From the NCBI RefSeq assembly GCF_910586915.1, contig NZ_CAJULN010000016.1, positions 1 to 63,520 of the forward strand: a stretch of 63,520 bases of DNA, in the 5' to 3' direction. The DNA comes from an uncultured Bacteroides sp. (GTDB lineage: Bacteria > Bacteroidota > Bacteroidia > Bacteroidales > Bacteroidaceae). The position numbers and the translations under genes are program-made. This document shows, piece after piece, positions 53,847 through 63,239 of this stretch (its first letter is position 1; the number at the start of each line of letters is the position of its first letter). Below the pieces are notes generated by a model. It saw only the letters and a list, made by a program, of their open reading frames with translations. It searched no databases and was not told where the DNA came from.

Positions 53847-54201
53847 ATGTGTGGAATAGTAGGCTATATTGATAAAAGAAAAGCCTATCCCATCCTTATA
53901 AAAAAGGAACTGAAGCGATTGGAGTATCGTGGATATCACAGTGCAGGGGTAGCATTAATCGGTAATAACCAACAGTTGAATGTGTATAAGACGAAAGACA
54001 AAGTCTCCGAATCTGAAATTTTCGTCACACAGAAAAATATTTCCTCCCACGTCCACTTTCATTACTCCTCTTCTGGGAAACCTCCTCTCATTCATAACGG
54101 TGTCATTGATAATTTTAAAGCAGTCAGTACCTGATACCGAAACTTTTGCTCAATTAATAGAATACATGAAAATTACCCGTCATCAGTCAAGTGGTAATTA
54201 A
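53847..54201 (+). pseudogene. glmS: Remnant of glucosamine-6-phosphate synthase (glmS), N-terminal part only
   Basis: Begins exactly like GlmS (MCGIVGYIDKRKAYPILIKK, with Cys2 the glutaminase nucleophile, then LKRLEYRGYHSAGVALIG). After FVTQKNISS it jumps to HYSSSGKPPLIHNGVIDNF, losing the ~20 residues that contain the conserved HTRWATHG segment, and stops at 54134. A second piece continues in another frame (VPDTETFAQLIEYMK, 54127-54201), matching the following GlmS region. The isomerase half is absent. Substitutions such as EYRGYHSAG for EYRGYDSAG show it has drifted. A functional glmS must lie elsewhere unless amino sugars are imported. Confidence 0.87.
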
Positions 54202-54226
54202 AATCGTAAAAACGTAAATAATATAG

Positions 54227-56110
54227 ATGGAACAGTTAAAACATGAATGTGGCGTCGCCATGATACGTTTGCTTAAACCGCTGGAGTATTACGAAAAGAA
54301 GTATGGGACGTGGATGTATGGTCTCAACAAACTTTATCTGCTGATGGAAAAGCAGCACAACCGTGGGCAGGAAGGCGCAGGGCTGGCTTGCGTGAAACTG
54401 AAAGCGAATTCGGGTGAAGAATATATGTTTCGTGAGCGTGCCTTGGGTTCCGGCGCCATTACTGAAATCTTTGAGAATGTACAGAGCAACTTCAAGGATT
54501 TGTCGCCTGAACAGTTGCACAATGCGGAGTATGCCAAACGTACATTGCCCTTTGCCGGCGAAGCGTATATGGGACATCTCCGTTATTCTACCACCGGAAA
54601 ATCAGGCCTCTCTTACGTGCATCCGTTTTTGAGAAGGAACAACTGGCGTGCCAAGAACTTAGCTCTCTGCGGGAACTTTAACATGACGAATGTAGACGAA
54701 ATTTTCGCACGTATTACGGCTATCGGTCAGCATCCGCGCCGGTATGCTGATACATATATTATGCTGGAACAAGTAGGACATCGTCTCGACCGTGAAGTGG
54801 AGCGTATCTTTAATCTTGCCGAAGCCGAAGGGCTTACAGGTATGGACATCACCAATTATATAGAAGAACACATTGACCTTGCCAATGTATTGCGTACCTC
54901 CTGCCGTGAGTGGGACGGAGGATACGTTATCTGCGGGCTGACCGGAAGCGGAGAATCTTTCGCTATCCGCGACCCGTGGGGGATTCGTCCCGCATTCTGG
55001 TATCAGGACGATGAAATAGCCGTGTTGGCTTCCGAACGTCCGGTCATCCAAACCGTCTTGAATGTCCCTTCTGAAAAAATAAGGGAGTTGCAACCGGGAC
55101 AAGCGTTGCTTATCAGCAAAGAGGGCAAAATACGTACCTCGCAAATTATCAAATCCCGTGAGAAGTACGCCTGTTCTTTTGAACGTATCTATTTTTCCCG
55201 TGGCAGTGATGCAGATATTTATAAAGAAAGAAAATTGTTGGGTGAAAAGTTGGTTCCAAAAATTCTGAAAGCTATTGATAACGACATTGACCATACCGTT
55301 TTCTCTTTCATACCCAACACTGCCGAAGTAGCTTTTTATGGAATGTTGCAGGGGTTGGACGATTATCTGAACGAAGAGAAAGTACAGCAGATTGCCGCAT
55401 TGGGGCATAATCCGAATTTAGAGGAATTGGAAGCGATTCTTTCCCGTCGCATCCGCAGTGAGAAGGTGGCTGTTAAGGATATCAAACTTCGTACGTTCAT
55501 TGCCGAGGGAAACAGCCGCAATGATTTGGCAGCTCACGTATATGACATTACATACGGAAGTCTCGTGCCGGATGTCGACAACTTAGTGATTATTGACGAC
55601 AGCATTGTGCGGGGTACAACGTTGAAACAAAGTATTATCAGTATTCTTGATCGTCTCCACCCGAAGAAGATTGTCATCGTATCCTCTTCGCCACAGGTTC
55701 GTTATCCCGATTATTACGGTATAGATATGTCGAAGATGAGTGAATTTATTGCTTTCAGAGCTGCTGTCGAACTTCTGAAGGAACGTGATATGAAAGATGT
55801 GATTGCAGCCGCTTACCGTAAGTCCAAAGACCAGGCAATGCTGCCGAAAGAGCAGATGGTGAACTATGTAAAAGACATCTATGCACCTTTTACCGACGAA
55901 GAAATCTCCGCCAAGATGGTGGAACTGCTCACGCCGAAAGGAACGAAAGCTAAAGTGGAAATTGTCTACCAGCCGTTGGAAGGGCTTCGCGAGGCTTGTC
56001 CCAATCATACGGGCGACTGGTACTTCAGTGGCAATTATCCTACACCGGGTGGCGTGAAAATGGTGAACCGTGCATTTATCGACTATATTGAGCAAATGTA
56101 TCAATTTTAA
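54227..56110 (+). CDS. purF: PurF-type amidophosphoribosyltransferase
   Basis: 627 aa, longer than typical PurF (about 500). The N-terminal Ntn-type glutaminase begins MEQLKHECGVAMIRL, so the nucleophile would be Cys8 and a seven-residue leader must be removed, as in Bacillus-type enzymes. RGQEGAGLACVK and HLRYSTTG are further glutaminase motifs. The C-terminal phosphoribosyltransferase domain carries the PRPP loop VIIDDSIVRGTTLKQSI (about 450-466). It makes phosphoribosylamine for purine synthesis. A paralogue with another role is possible given the length. It is followed by carA after 19 bases. Confidence 0.88.
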   Translation: MEQLKHECGVAMIRLLKPLEYYEKKYGTWMYGLNKLYLLMEKQHNRGQEGAGLACVKLKANSGEEYMFRERALGSGAITEIFENVQSNFKDLSPEQLHNAEYAKRTLPFAGEAYMGHLRYSTTGKSGLSYVHPFLRRNNWRAKNLALCGNFNMTNVDEIFARITAIGQHPRRYADTYIMLEQVGHRLDREVERIFNLAEAEGLTGMDITNYIEEHIDLANVLRTSCREWDGGYVICGLTGSGESFAIRDPWGIRPAFWYQDDEIAVLASERPVIQTVLNVPSEKIRELQPGQALLISKEGKIRTSQIIKSREKYACSFERIYFSRGSDADIYKERKLLGEKLVPKILKAIDNDIDHTVFSFIPNTAEVAFYGMLQGLDDYLNEEKVQQIAALGHNPNLEELEAILSRRIRSEKVAVKDIKLRTFIAEGNSRNDLAAHVYDITYGSLVPDVDNLVIIDDSIVRGTTLKQSIISILDRLHPKKIVIVSSSPQVRYPDYYGIDMSKMSEFIAFRAAVELLKERDMKDVIAAAYRKSKDQAMLPKEQMVNYVKDIYAPFTDEEISAKMVELLTPKGTKAKVEIVYQPLEGLREACPNHTGDWYFSGNYPTPGGVKMVNRAFIDYIEQMYQF

Positions 56111-56129
56111 GTTTTAATCATTAGATTAC

Positions 56130-57278
56130 ATGAGAAATGTGACATTAATCCTTGACGACGGGAGCCGGTTTTCCGGCAAGTCGTTTGGCTACGAGAAGCC
56201 GGTGGCGGGCGAAGTAGTTTTCAATACTGCCATGACCGGATATCCCGAGAGTCTCACCGACCCGTCGTATGCCGGACAGTTGATGGCTCTTACCTATCCC
56301 TTGACAGGTAACTACGGAGTTCCTCCCTTTACAATCGAACCGAACGGACTCGCTACTTTCATGGAGAGCGGGAAAATCCATGCAGAAGCGATTATCGTAA
56401 GTGACTATTCATATGAATACAGCCATTGGAATGCAGTGGAAAGTCTTGGCGACTGGTTGAAACGTGAACAGGTTCCCGGCCTCACGGGTATTGATACCCG
56501 CGAACTGACGAAAGTACTCCGCGAACATGGTGTGATGATGGGAAAAATCGTATTTGATGATGAACCGGATAATATTCCCGAAGCTACCTATGCAGGTGTC
56601 AATTACGTAGACAAAGTAAGTTGCAAAGAAATCATCTCTTATCTTCCCGACGGAACCTCTCATGTTTTTCCGATAACCGATTCCGTTACGCAGCTTAATT
56701 TGCAGTTCTCAACTTTCAATTCTCAATTTAAGAAAGTTGTTCTTGTAGATTGCGGTGTAAAGGCCAATATCATCCGTTGCCTGCTGAGACGTGGTGTGGA
56801 AGTGATTCGCGTGCCGTGGGATTATGATTTCAATGGACTTGAATTTGACGGATTGTTTATTTCCAACGGACCAGGCGATCCGGACACCTGTGACGTTGCG
56901 GTACATAATATCCGCAAGGCAATGAAAAACGGACAACTCCCTATTTTCGGAATCTGTATGGGCAATCAATTGCTTTCAAAAGCAGGGGGAGCCAAGATAT
57001 ACAAACTGAAATACGGACACCGCAGCCACAACCAGCCTGTGCGTATGGTAGGTACGGAACGTTGTTTCATCACTTCCCAAAATCACGGTTATGCCGTAGA
57101 TAGTAATACGTTAGGGACAGATTGGGAAACGCTTTTCATCAACATGAACGACGGCTCCAACGAAGGAATCAGGCATAAGAAGAATCCCTGGTTTTCGGCA
57201 CAATTCCATCCGGAAGCCGCCAGCGGACCGACAGACACGGAATTCTTGTTCGACGAATTTGTAAACCTGCTTAAATAA
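56130..57278 (+). CDS. carA: Carbamoyl-phosphate synthase small (glutaminase) chain
   Basis: 382 aa. The N-terminal CarA domain (LILDDGSRFSGKSFGYEKPVAGEVVFNTAMTGYPESLTDPSY) is followed by a class I amidotransferase with the Cys in FGICMGNQLLSKAGG and the His/Glu pair in FSAQFHPEAASGP. It channels ammonia to CarB. Between the domains is a Ser/Asn/Gln/Phe-rich stretch (LNLQFSTFNSQFKK) whose DNA resembles AT-rich Bacteroides spacer repeats. Nine bases separate it from carB. Confidence 0.96.
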   Translation: MRNVTLILDDGSRFSGKSFGYEKPVAGEVVFNTAMTGYPESLTDPSYAGQLMALTYPLTGNYGVPPFTIEPNGLATFMESGKIHAEAIIVSDYSYEYSHWNAVESLGDWLKREQVPGLTGIDTRELTKVLREHGVMMGKIVFDDEPDNIPEATYAGVNYVDKVSCKEIISYLPDGTSHVFPITDSVTQLNLQFSTFNSQFKKVVLVDCGVKANIIRCLLRRGVEVIRVPWDYDFNGLEFDGLFISNGPGDPDTCDVAVHNIRKAMKNGQLPIFGICMGNQLLSKAGGAKIYKLKYGHRSHNQPVRMVGTERCFITSQNHGYAVDSNTLGTDWETLFINMNDGSNEGIRHKKNPWFSAQFHPEAASGPTDTEFLFDEFVNLLK

Positions 57279-57287
57279 TCGACAATC

Positions 57288-60200
57288 ATGAAAGAAAAAA
57301 TAAAGAAAGTATTACTGTTAGGTTCTGGCGCTCTGAAAATCGGTGAGGCCGGTGAGTTCGATTATTCCGGTTCGCAGGCTCTCAAAGCCTTGAAAGAAGA
57401 GGGAATTGAAACAGTACTTATCAATCCGAATATTGCTACCGTACAGACCTCTGAAGGGGTAGCAGACCAAATCTACTTCCTGCCGGTGACCCCGTACTTC
57501 GTAGAAAAAGTGATTCAAAAAGAGAAGCCTCAGGGTATTATGCTTGCATTCGGCGGGCAGACGGCTTTGAATTGCGGGGTAGCTTTGTATCAGGAAGGAA
57601 TTCTCGCAAAATACAACGTCAAGGTGCTCGGTACTCCTGTACAAGCCATTATGGACACCGAAGATCGCGAACTTTTCGTGCAGAAATTGAATGAAATCGA
57701 TGTAAAGACTATCAAGAGTGAAGCTGTGGAAAATGCGGAAGAGGCCCGTCGCGCAGCCAAAGAACTGGGTTATCCGGTGATTGTCCGTGCCGCGTATGCG
57801 CTGGGTGGTCTGGGTTCCGGCTTTTGTAATAACGAGGAGCAGTTGGATGTTTTGGTAGAAAAGGCTTTTTCTTTTTCTCCGCAAGTGTTGGTGGAGAAAT
57901 CGCTCCGTGGCTGGAAAGAAGTGGAATATGAGGTCGTGCGCGACCGTTTCGACAATTGTATCACCGTTTGTAATATGGAAAACTTTGACCCGTTGGGCAT
58001 CCATACCGGTGAGTCTATCGTTATCGCTCCCTCACAAACGCTTACTAATAAAGAGTATCATAAACTTCGCGAGTTGGCCATCCGTATCATCCGCCATATC
58101 GGTATCGTAGGTGAATGTAACGTGCAGTATGCTTTCGACCCGGCTTCCGAAGATTATCGGGTGATTGAGGTAAACGCTCGTCTTTCCCGTTCGTCGGCTT
58201 TGGCTTCTAAGGCAACCGGTTATCCGTTGGCTTTCGTTGCCGCCAAGTTAGGATTGGGTTACGGGCTTTTCGACTTGAAAAACTCTGTAACAAAAACGAC
58301 TTCCGCTTTCTTCGAGCCTGCGTTGGACTATGTGGTCTGTAAGATTCCTCGTTGGGACTTGGGTAAGTTTCACGGAGTGGACAAGGAATTGGGGTCTTCC
58401 ATGAAATCGGTCGGTGAGGTAATGGCTATTGGCCGTACTTTTGAAGAGGCTATTCAAAAGGGACTTCGCATGATAGGGCAGGGAATGCACGGTTTTGTAG
58501 AAAACAAAGAATTGGTTATCCCCGATATTGACAAAGCGCTTCTTGAACCGACTGATAAACGTATTTTTGTCATCTCGAAAGCTTTCCGTGCCGGATATAC
58601 CATCGATCAGGTATATGAACTGACAAAAATTGACAAATGGTTCCTTCAGAAGTTGATGAACATCATGCAGACTTCCGAAGAGTTGCATCGCTGGGGAGAC
58701 AACTATAAACAGATAGCCGACTTACCGGACGAATTGCTTCGCCAGGCGAAAGTCCGGGGATTCTCCGATTTTCAGATAGCCCGTGCCATTGGCTACGAAG
58801 GCGATATGGAAGACGGGCTCCTTGCTGTTCGCAATCATCGCAAGCAGGCGGGCATCTTTCCGGTTGTGAAACAAATCGATACTTTAGCTGCCGAATATCC
58901 CGCACAGACCAACTATCTGTATCTTACTTACAGTGGCGTTGCCAATGATGTTCATTACGTAGGCGACCATAAGTCTATCGTTGTGCTGGGTTCCGGAGCT
59001 TACCGCATCGGCTCTTCGGTAGAGTTCGACTGGTGTGGCGTACAGGCCTTGAATACTATCCGCAAAGAAGGATGGCGCAGCGTCATGATTAACTATAATC
59101 CTGAAACCGTATCTACGGACTACGATATGTGCGACCGTCTCTACTTCGACGAGTTGACTTTCGAACGGGTAATGGATATTCTCGAACTTGAAAATCCACA
59201 TGGTGTCATTGTATCTACCGGAGGACAAATCCCCAATAACCTTGCCTTGCGCCTTCATGCACAGCAGATTCACATTCTCGGCACAAGTGCCAAGAGTATC
59301 GATAATGCCGAAGACCGCGAGAAATTCTCTGCCATGCTTGACCGTATCGGTGTTGACCAGCCACGTTGGCGGGAACTGACATCTATGGAGGACATTCATG
59401 AGTTTGTTGACGAAGTGGGCTTTCCGGTGCTTGTCCGTCCGTCTTATGTGCTCTCCGGAGCAGCGATGAATGTATGTTCTAATCGGGAAGAGCTTGAACG
59501 ATTTCTGCAACTGGCAGCTAACGTATCGAAGAAACATCCGGTGGTAGTAAGCCAGTTTATCGAACACGCCAAAGAGGTGGAAATGGATGCCGTGGCGCAG
59601 AACGGAGAAATCGTAGCATATGCTATCAGCGAGCATATCGAATTTGCGGGTGTACACTCTGGTGATGCGACTATTCAATTCCCGCCACAAAAACTGTATG
59701 TAGAGACAGTCCGCCGTATCAAGCGTATCAGCCGCGAGATTGCCAAAGCACTGAACATTTCCGGTCCGTTCAATATCCAATATTTGGCAAAAGACAATGA
59801 TATAAAGGTTATCGAATGTAATCTGCGTGCCAGCCGTTCGTTCCCGTTTGTCAGTAAAGTATTGAAGATAAACTTTATCAAATTGGCAACGAAGGTTATG
59901 CTCGGACTGCCTGTCGAAAAACCGGAAAAGAACCTTTTTGAACTTGATTATGTCGGAATCAAGGCTTCTCAGTTCTCCTTCAACCGTTTGCAGAAAGCCG
60001 ACCCCGTGTTGGGAGTAGATATGGCTTCTACCGGCGAAGTGGGTTGTATTGGTACGGATACCTCTTGTGCCGTTCTGAAAGCGATGCTTTCCGTAGGCTA
60101 TCGTATCCCGCAGCAAAATATTTTGCTTTCTACTGGCACGATGAAGCAGAAAGCGGATATGATGGATGCAGCCCGTATGTTGGTGAACAAAGGATACAGA

Positions 60201-60515
60201 CTTTTTGCTACAGGTGGCACGTACAAAGCGCTTGCCGAAAACGGTATTGAAAGCACTCATGTTTATTGGCCGAGCGAGGAAGGACATCCGCAAGCATTGG
60301 AGATGCTTCACAACAGGGAGATAGACATGGTAGTCAACATTCCGAAGAACCTGACGGCGGGAGAGTTGGATAATGGATATAAAATTCGTCGTGCAGCCAT
60401 CGATCTGAATATTCCGTTGATAACAAATGCCCGTTTGGCGAGCGCATTCATCAATGCTTTCTGTACGATGAGTGTGGATGATATTGCCATAAAGAGTTGG
60501 GCGGAATATAAGTAA
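57288..60515 (+). CDS. carB: Carbamoyl-phosphate synthase large chain
   Basis: 1075 aa, full family length. Two homologous ATP-grasp halves are visible: VLLLGSGALKIGEAGEFDYSGSQALKAL at the start and VVLGSGAYRIGSSVEFDWCGVQAL at about residue 565, with GGQTALNCGVAL and GGQIPNNLALRL in parallel positions. The C-terminal MGS-like allosteric domain (MLVNKGYRLFATGGTYKALAENG) binds effectors in other CarBs. Together with CarA it makes carbamoyl phosphate for pyrimidines and arginine. Confidence 0.97.
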   Translation: MKEKIKKVLLLGSGALKIGEAGEFDYSGSQALKALKEEGIETVLINPNIATVQTSEGVADQIYFLPVTPYFVEKVIQKEKPQGIMLAFGGQTALNCGVALYQEGILAKYNVKVLGTPVQAIMDTEDRELFVQKLNEIDVKTIKSEAVENAEEARRAAKELGYPVIVRAAYALGGLGSGFCNNEEQLDVLVEKAFSFSPQVLVEKSLRGWKEVEYEVVRDRFDNCITVCNMENFDPLGIHTGESIVIAPSQTLTNKEYHKLRELAIRIIRHIGIVGECNVQYAFDPASEDYRVIEVNARLSRSSALASKATGYPLAFVAAKLGLGYGLFDLKNSVTKTTSAFFEPALDYVVCKIPRWDLGKFHGVDKELGSSMKSVGEVMAIGRTFEEAIQKGLRMIGQGMHGFVENKELVIPDIDKALLEPTDKRIFVISKAFRAGYTIDQVYELTKIDKWFLQKLMNIMQTSEELHRWGDNYKQIADLPDELLRQAKVRGFSDFQIARAIGYEGDMEDGLLAVRNHRKQAGIFPVVKQIDTLAAEYPAQTNYLYLTYSGVANDVHYVGDHKSIVVLGSGAYRIGSSVEFDWCGVQALNTIRKEGWRSVMINYNPETVSTDYDMCDRLYFDELTFERVMDILELENPHGVIVSTGGQIPNNLALRLHAQQIHILGTSAKSIDNAEDREKFSAMLDRIGVDQPRWRELTSMEDIHEFVDEVGFPVLVRPSYVLSGAAMNVCSNREELERFLQLAANVSKKHPVVVSQFIEHAKEVEMDAVAQNGEIVAYAISEHIEFAGVHSGDATIQFPPQKLYVETVRRIKRISREIAKALNISGPFNIQYLAKDNDIKVIECNLRASRSFPFVSKVLKINFIKLATKVMLGLPVEKPEKNLFELDYVGIKASQFSFNRLQKADPVLGVDMASTGEVGCIGTDTSCAVLKAMLSVGYRIPQQNILLSTGTMKQKADMMDAARMLVNKGYRLFATGGTYKALAENGIESTHVYWPSEEGHPQALEMLHNREIDMVVNIPKNLTAGELDNGYKIRRAAIDLNIPLITNARLASAFINAFCTMSVDDIAIKSWAEYK

Positions 60516-60591
60516 TAAGAAAAATTTGTAATTTCGGACATTTTGGAGTAACTTGCGCGGCTATTAAAAACAATTGGAAAATAAAACAGAT

Positions 60592-61638
60592 ATGGATAAT
60601 CATGTTGTAATAATGGCTGGTGGTATCGGCAGTCGTTTTTGGCCGATGAGTACTCCGGAATGTCCGAAGCAATTTATAGACGTTATGGGTTGCGGACGGT
60701 CGTTGATTCAGTTGACCGTTGACCGTTTTAGTGGTATTTGCCCGGAGAATAATATGTGGGTGGTTACATCCGAGAAATATATTGATATTGTCCGTAGTCA
60801 GTTGCCGGAGATTCCTGAAAGCAATATCTTGGCAGAACCTTGTGCACGAAACACCGCGCCTTGCATTGCTTATGCTTGTTGGAAAATCAAAAAGAAACAC
60901 CCGAAGGCCAATATCGTGGTGACTCCTTCTGATGCATTAGTTATCGACATACAGGAATTTCGTCGGATAGTAGAGAAATCGCTCCGTTTTACGAATGACA
61001 ACAGTGCCATTGTTACGTTGGGTGTCAAGCCGACTCGTCCGGAAACCGGATATGGATATATTGCTGCCGGAGGGGAGATAATGACAGATAAAGAGATTTT
61101 TACAGTCGATGCGTTCAAAGAAAAACCGGATAAGGAGACTGCCGGGAAGTATTTGGCAGAAGGAAATTATTTTTGGAATGCCGGAATCTTTGTATGGAAT
61201 GTACGTACCATTACCTCAGTGATGCGTGTGTATGCTCCGGGAATTGCACAGATTTTCGATCGCATCTTCCCCGATTTCTATACGGAAAAAGAAAACGAAA
61301 CGGTGAAAAAACTGTTCCCGACTTGCGAAAGTATCTCTGTTGACTATGCGGTGATGGAAAAGGCGCAGGAGATTTACGTGTTGCCGGCTTCATTCGGTTG
61401 GTCGGATTTAGGCACTTGGGGAGCCTTGCGTGGATTGTTACCGCAGGATGAGGCTGGTAATGCTGCGGTAGGGACGGATATTCGTCTGTATGATAGTAAG
61501 AACTGTGTAATACATACCAGCGAAGAAAAACGGGTGGTAGTTCAGGGATTGGATGGATACATCATTGCCGAGAAAGACAACACGTTATTGATATGCAGAC
61601 TGGAAGAAGAACAGCGTATCAAGGAGTTTTCAAAATAG
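60592..61638 (+). CDS. manC: Mannose-1-phosphate guanylyltransferase
   Basis: Makes GDP-mannose from mannose-1-phosphate and GTP; 348 aa, the single-domain form without the isomerase half. The nucleotidyltransferase signature MAGGIGSRFWPMSTPECPKQF is near the N-terminus, and LAEPCARNTAPCIAYA, VTPSDALV and FGWSDLGTWGAL are further family blocks. ATG 60592 (MDNHVVIMAGG) is preferred over the upstream TTG. GDP-mannose also leads to GDP-fucose for capsule synthesis. Confidence 0.93.
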   Translation: MDNHVVIMAGGIGSRFWPMSTPECPKQFIDVMGCGRSLIQLTVDRFSGICPENNMWVVTSEKYIDIVRSQLPEIPESNILAEPCARNTAPCIAYACWKIKKKHPKANIVVTPSDALVIDIQEFRRIVEKSLRFTNDNSAIVTLGVKPTRPETGYGYIAAGGEIMTDKEIFTVDAFKEKPDKETAGKYLAEGNYFWNAGIFVWNVRTITSVMRVYAPGIAQIFDRIFPDFYTEKENETVKKLFPTCESISVDYAVMEKAQEIYVLPASFGWSDLGTWGALRGLLPQDEAGNAAVGTDIRLYDSKNCVIHTSEEKRVVVQGLDGYIIAEKDNTLLICRLEEEQRIKEFSK

Positions 61639-61687
61639 CTTATAACGATTTTTTTCTGCCTTTTTGGGGCAGGTAAGATTCATTACA

Positions 61688-62155
61688 TTATGTCAGCTTA
61701 AATCTTAACCTCAGCGTTTGTTTATCTTCGTCATAATCATGGCTGATGATTTTGAAAGTTCCTATTTCGGAAGTGTTTTCGACGTGTAAACCGATACAGG
61801 CGCAGGCGTCATACTCTCCGATGCGTACAATGCGAAGCGTATCGCCGGCCTCGGCAGGCAGTTTGCTCAGGTCTACGATATTCTTTGCTTGTTCACGCGT
61901 CATAAACTCAATAGTTACTGGTAAGTGCTGACTGATGACTTCGTTCACTTTGTTTTCGATAGATTGTATCTGTTCTGCTGTTGGGCAATAGGAAAGAAGA
62001 TAGTCGCATTTGCTTTTTTTTCTTTCTATGTGAGCATTGCGGGAGCGCGGACAACCGAACGTCTTTACCATAGTAGCGTTTAATAAGTGCTCTGTGGTAT
62101 GCATGGGTGCTATTGATGCATTTCGAAATTTGGGTGCTGCTTGATTTATTTCCAT
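61688..62155 (-). CDS. AlaX-type tRNA-editing domain protein
   Basis: 155 aa from ATG 62155 (MEINQAAPKFRNASI). It matches the second additional domain shared by alanyl- and threonyl-tRNA synthetases: metal ligands in MHTTEHLLNA (HxxxH) and CACIGLHVENTSEIG (CxxxH). Free-standing AlaX proteins hydrolyse Ser- or Gly-mischarged tRNA(Ala). Here the arrangement is compact and lacks an N-terminal extension. The longer open frame upstream runs through a terminator and is not used. Confidence 0.85.
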   Translation of the reverse strand: MEINQAAPKFRNASIAPMHTTEHLLNATMVKTFGCPRSRNAHIERKKSKCDYLLSYCPTAEQIQSIENKVNEVISQHLPVTIEFMTREQAKNIVDLSKLPAEAGDTLRIVRIGEYDACACIGLHVENTSEIGTFKIISHDYDEDKQTLRLRFKLT

Positions 62156-62195
62156 GATAGATAAAATTTTGTCTTTACTGTAATTGTATAGATAT

Positions 62196-62258
62196 AAAAA
62201 AAGGAGCAACGCTTTGCTCCAACCTTTTGTTAACCTTAAATCTAATACTATGAAAAAC
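62196..62258 (-). ncRNA. Short leader RNA or small RNA ahead of the AlaX gene
   Basis: On the minus strand a TACCTTTG -7 box (62265-62272) is followed by about 60 bases ending in a GGAGCA/TGCTCC hairpin and seven T (62196-62220), still 41 bases before the AlaX start. The transcript contains GTATTAGATTTAAGGTTA, sharing GTATTAGATT and AAGGTTAA with the candidate ncRNA at 46.7 kb. It may be an attenuated leader or a free small RNA. Confidence 0.55.
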
Positions 62259-62264
62259 ACATTG

Positions 62265-62272
62265 CAAAGGTA
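62265..62272 (-). promoter_or_regulatory. -7 box for the AlaX leader RNA
   Basis: TACCTTTG on the minus strand, perfect TAnnTTTG match. Confidence 0.65.
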
Positions 62273-62397
62273 CGGACTTTTTAGACAATAGCAAATAAAA
62301 CGGGAAAAACAAGATGTTATATAACATAGATTAAGAACTTAATATTCGCTATTAACGATTGTTTGTTACTTGAGTGACAAAATAGAAGAAAATTCCT

Positions 62398-62405
62398 TAT
62401 CTTTG
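62398..62405 (+). promoter_or_regulatory. -7 box for the SGNH hydrolase gene
   Basis: TATCTTTG, 39 bases before the ATG at 62445. Confidence 0.65.
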
Positions 62406-62444
62406 TGTCAATTAATATATTGTTGTTACCTAAAAAATAGAATC

Positions 62445-63152
62445 ATGAATGGGAAAAGAATAGGCCGATGGGGATTATTGGCTGTTATTTGTTTGAGTTT
62501 CTCAATAGGAGAGGCTTTTGCTCAGAAAAAGGATTTTGCAAACCTGACTCGCTATGCCAAAGAAAATTCGGCTTTGTCGAAAACAGCAAAAAAAGAGAAA
62601 AGAGTTGTGTTTATGGGAAACTCCATTACCGAAGGTTGGGTACGGACTCATCCGGAATTCTTTAAAACGAACGGATATATTATCGGTCGTGGTATTAGTG
62701 GGCAGACTTCCTATCAGTTTTTACTGCGTTTCCGTGAAGATGTGATCAATCTTTCTCCGGCTTTGGTAGTCATTAATGCCGGAACCAATGATGTAGCGGA
62801 AAATACGCAGCCTTACAACGAAGATTATACTTTTGGCAATATCGTTTCAATGGTTGAACTTGCCAGAGCGAATAAGATAAAAGTAGTGCTGACTTCCGTG
62901 CTTCCTGCGGCGGCTTTTAAATGGAGAATGGAGATAAAGGACGTTCCACAAAAGATTCAAGCGTTAAATGCCCGCATAGAGACTTATGCTAAAGTTCATA
63001 AAATTCCATTTGTCGATTATTATAATGCAATGGTGGCCGATGACAACCGGACTTTGAATCCACAATATACAAAAGATGGAGTTCATCCGACAGGTGAGGG
63101 GTATGATGTAATGGAGCGATTGATTAAGACTGCGATAAACAAAGCGCTTTAA
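62445..63152 (+). CDS. Secreted SGNH/GDSL-family hydrolase
   Basis: 235 aa from ATG 62445 (MNGKRIGRWGLLAVICLSFS), with a signal peptide ending near AFA-QKK and no lipobox Cys. All four SGNH blocks are visible: VFMGNSITEGW (Ser60), GRGISGQTSYQF (Gly82), VINAGTNDVAEN (Asn115) and DGVHPTGEGYDVM (Asp211, His214). Such enzymes are esterases acting on acetylated glycans or lipids; the substrate cannot be told. The open frame extends 25 codons upstream through the promoter and is not used there. Confidence 0.92.
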   Translation: MNGKRIGRWGLLAVICLSFSIGEAFAQKKDFANLTRYAKENSALSKTAKKEKRVVFMGNSITEGWVRTHPEFFKTNGYIIGRGISGQTSYQFLLRFREDVINLSPALVVINAGTNDVAENTQPYNEDYTFGNIVSMVELARANKIKVVLTSVLPAAAFKWRMEIKDVPQKIQALNARIETYAKVHKIPFVDYYNAMVADDNRTLNPQYTKDGVHPTGEGYDVMERLIKTAINKAL

Positions 63153-63220
63153 GGTGTATAAAAATGGCGTCACTATTTTTACAGGGTTAAGATTTAAAGC
63201 CCTGCCATTGTAGGGATGGA

Positions 63221-63239
63221 GGATGAGAAAATCTCATCC
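63221..63239. terminator. Hairpin at the 3' end of uvrB
   Basis: GGATGAGA/TCTCATCC with a three-base loop, overlapping the uvrB stop codon. A further CAGGG/CCCTG pair lies just left of it. Confidence 0.5.
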
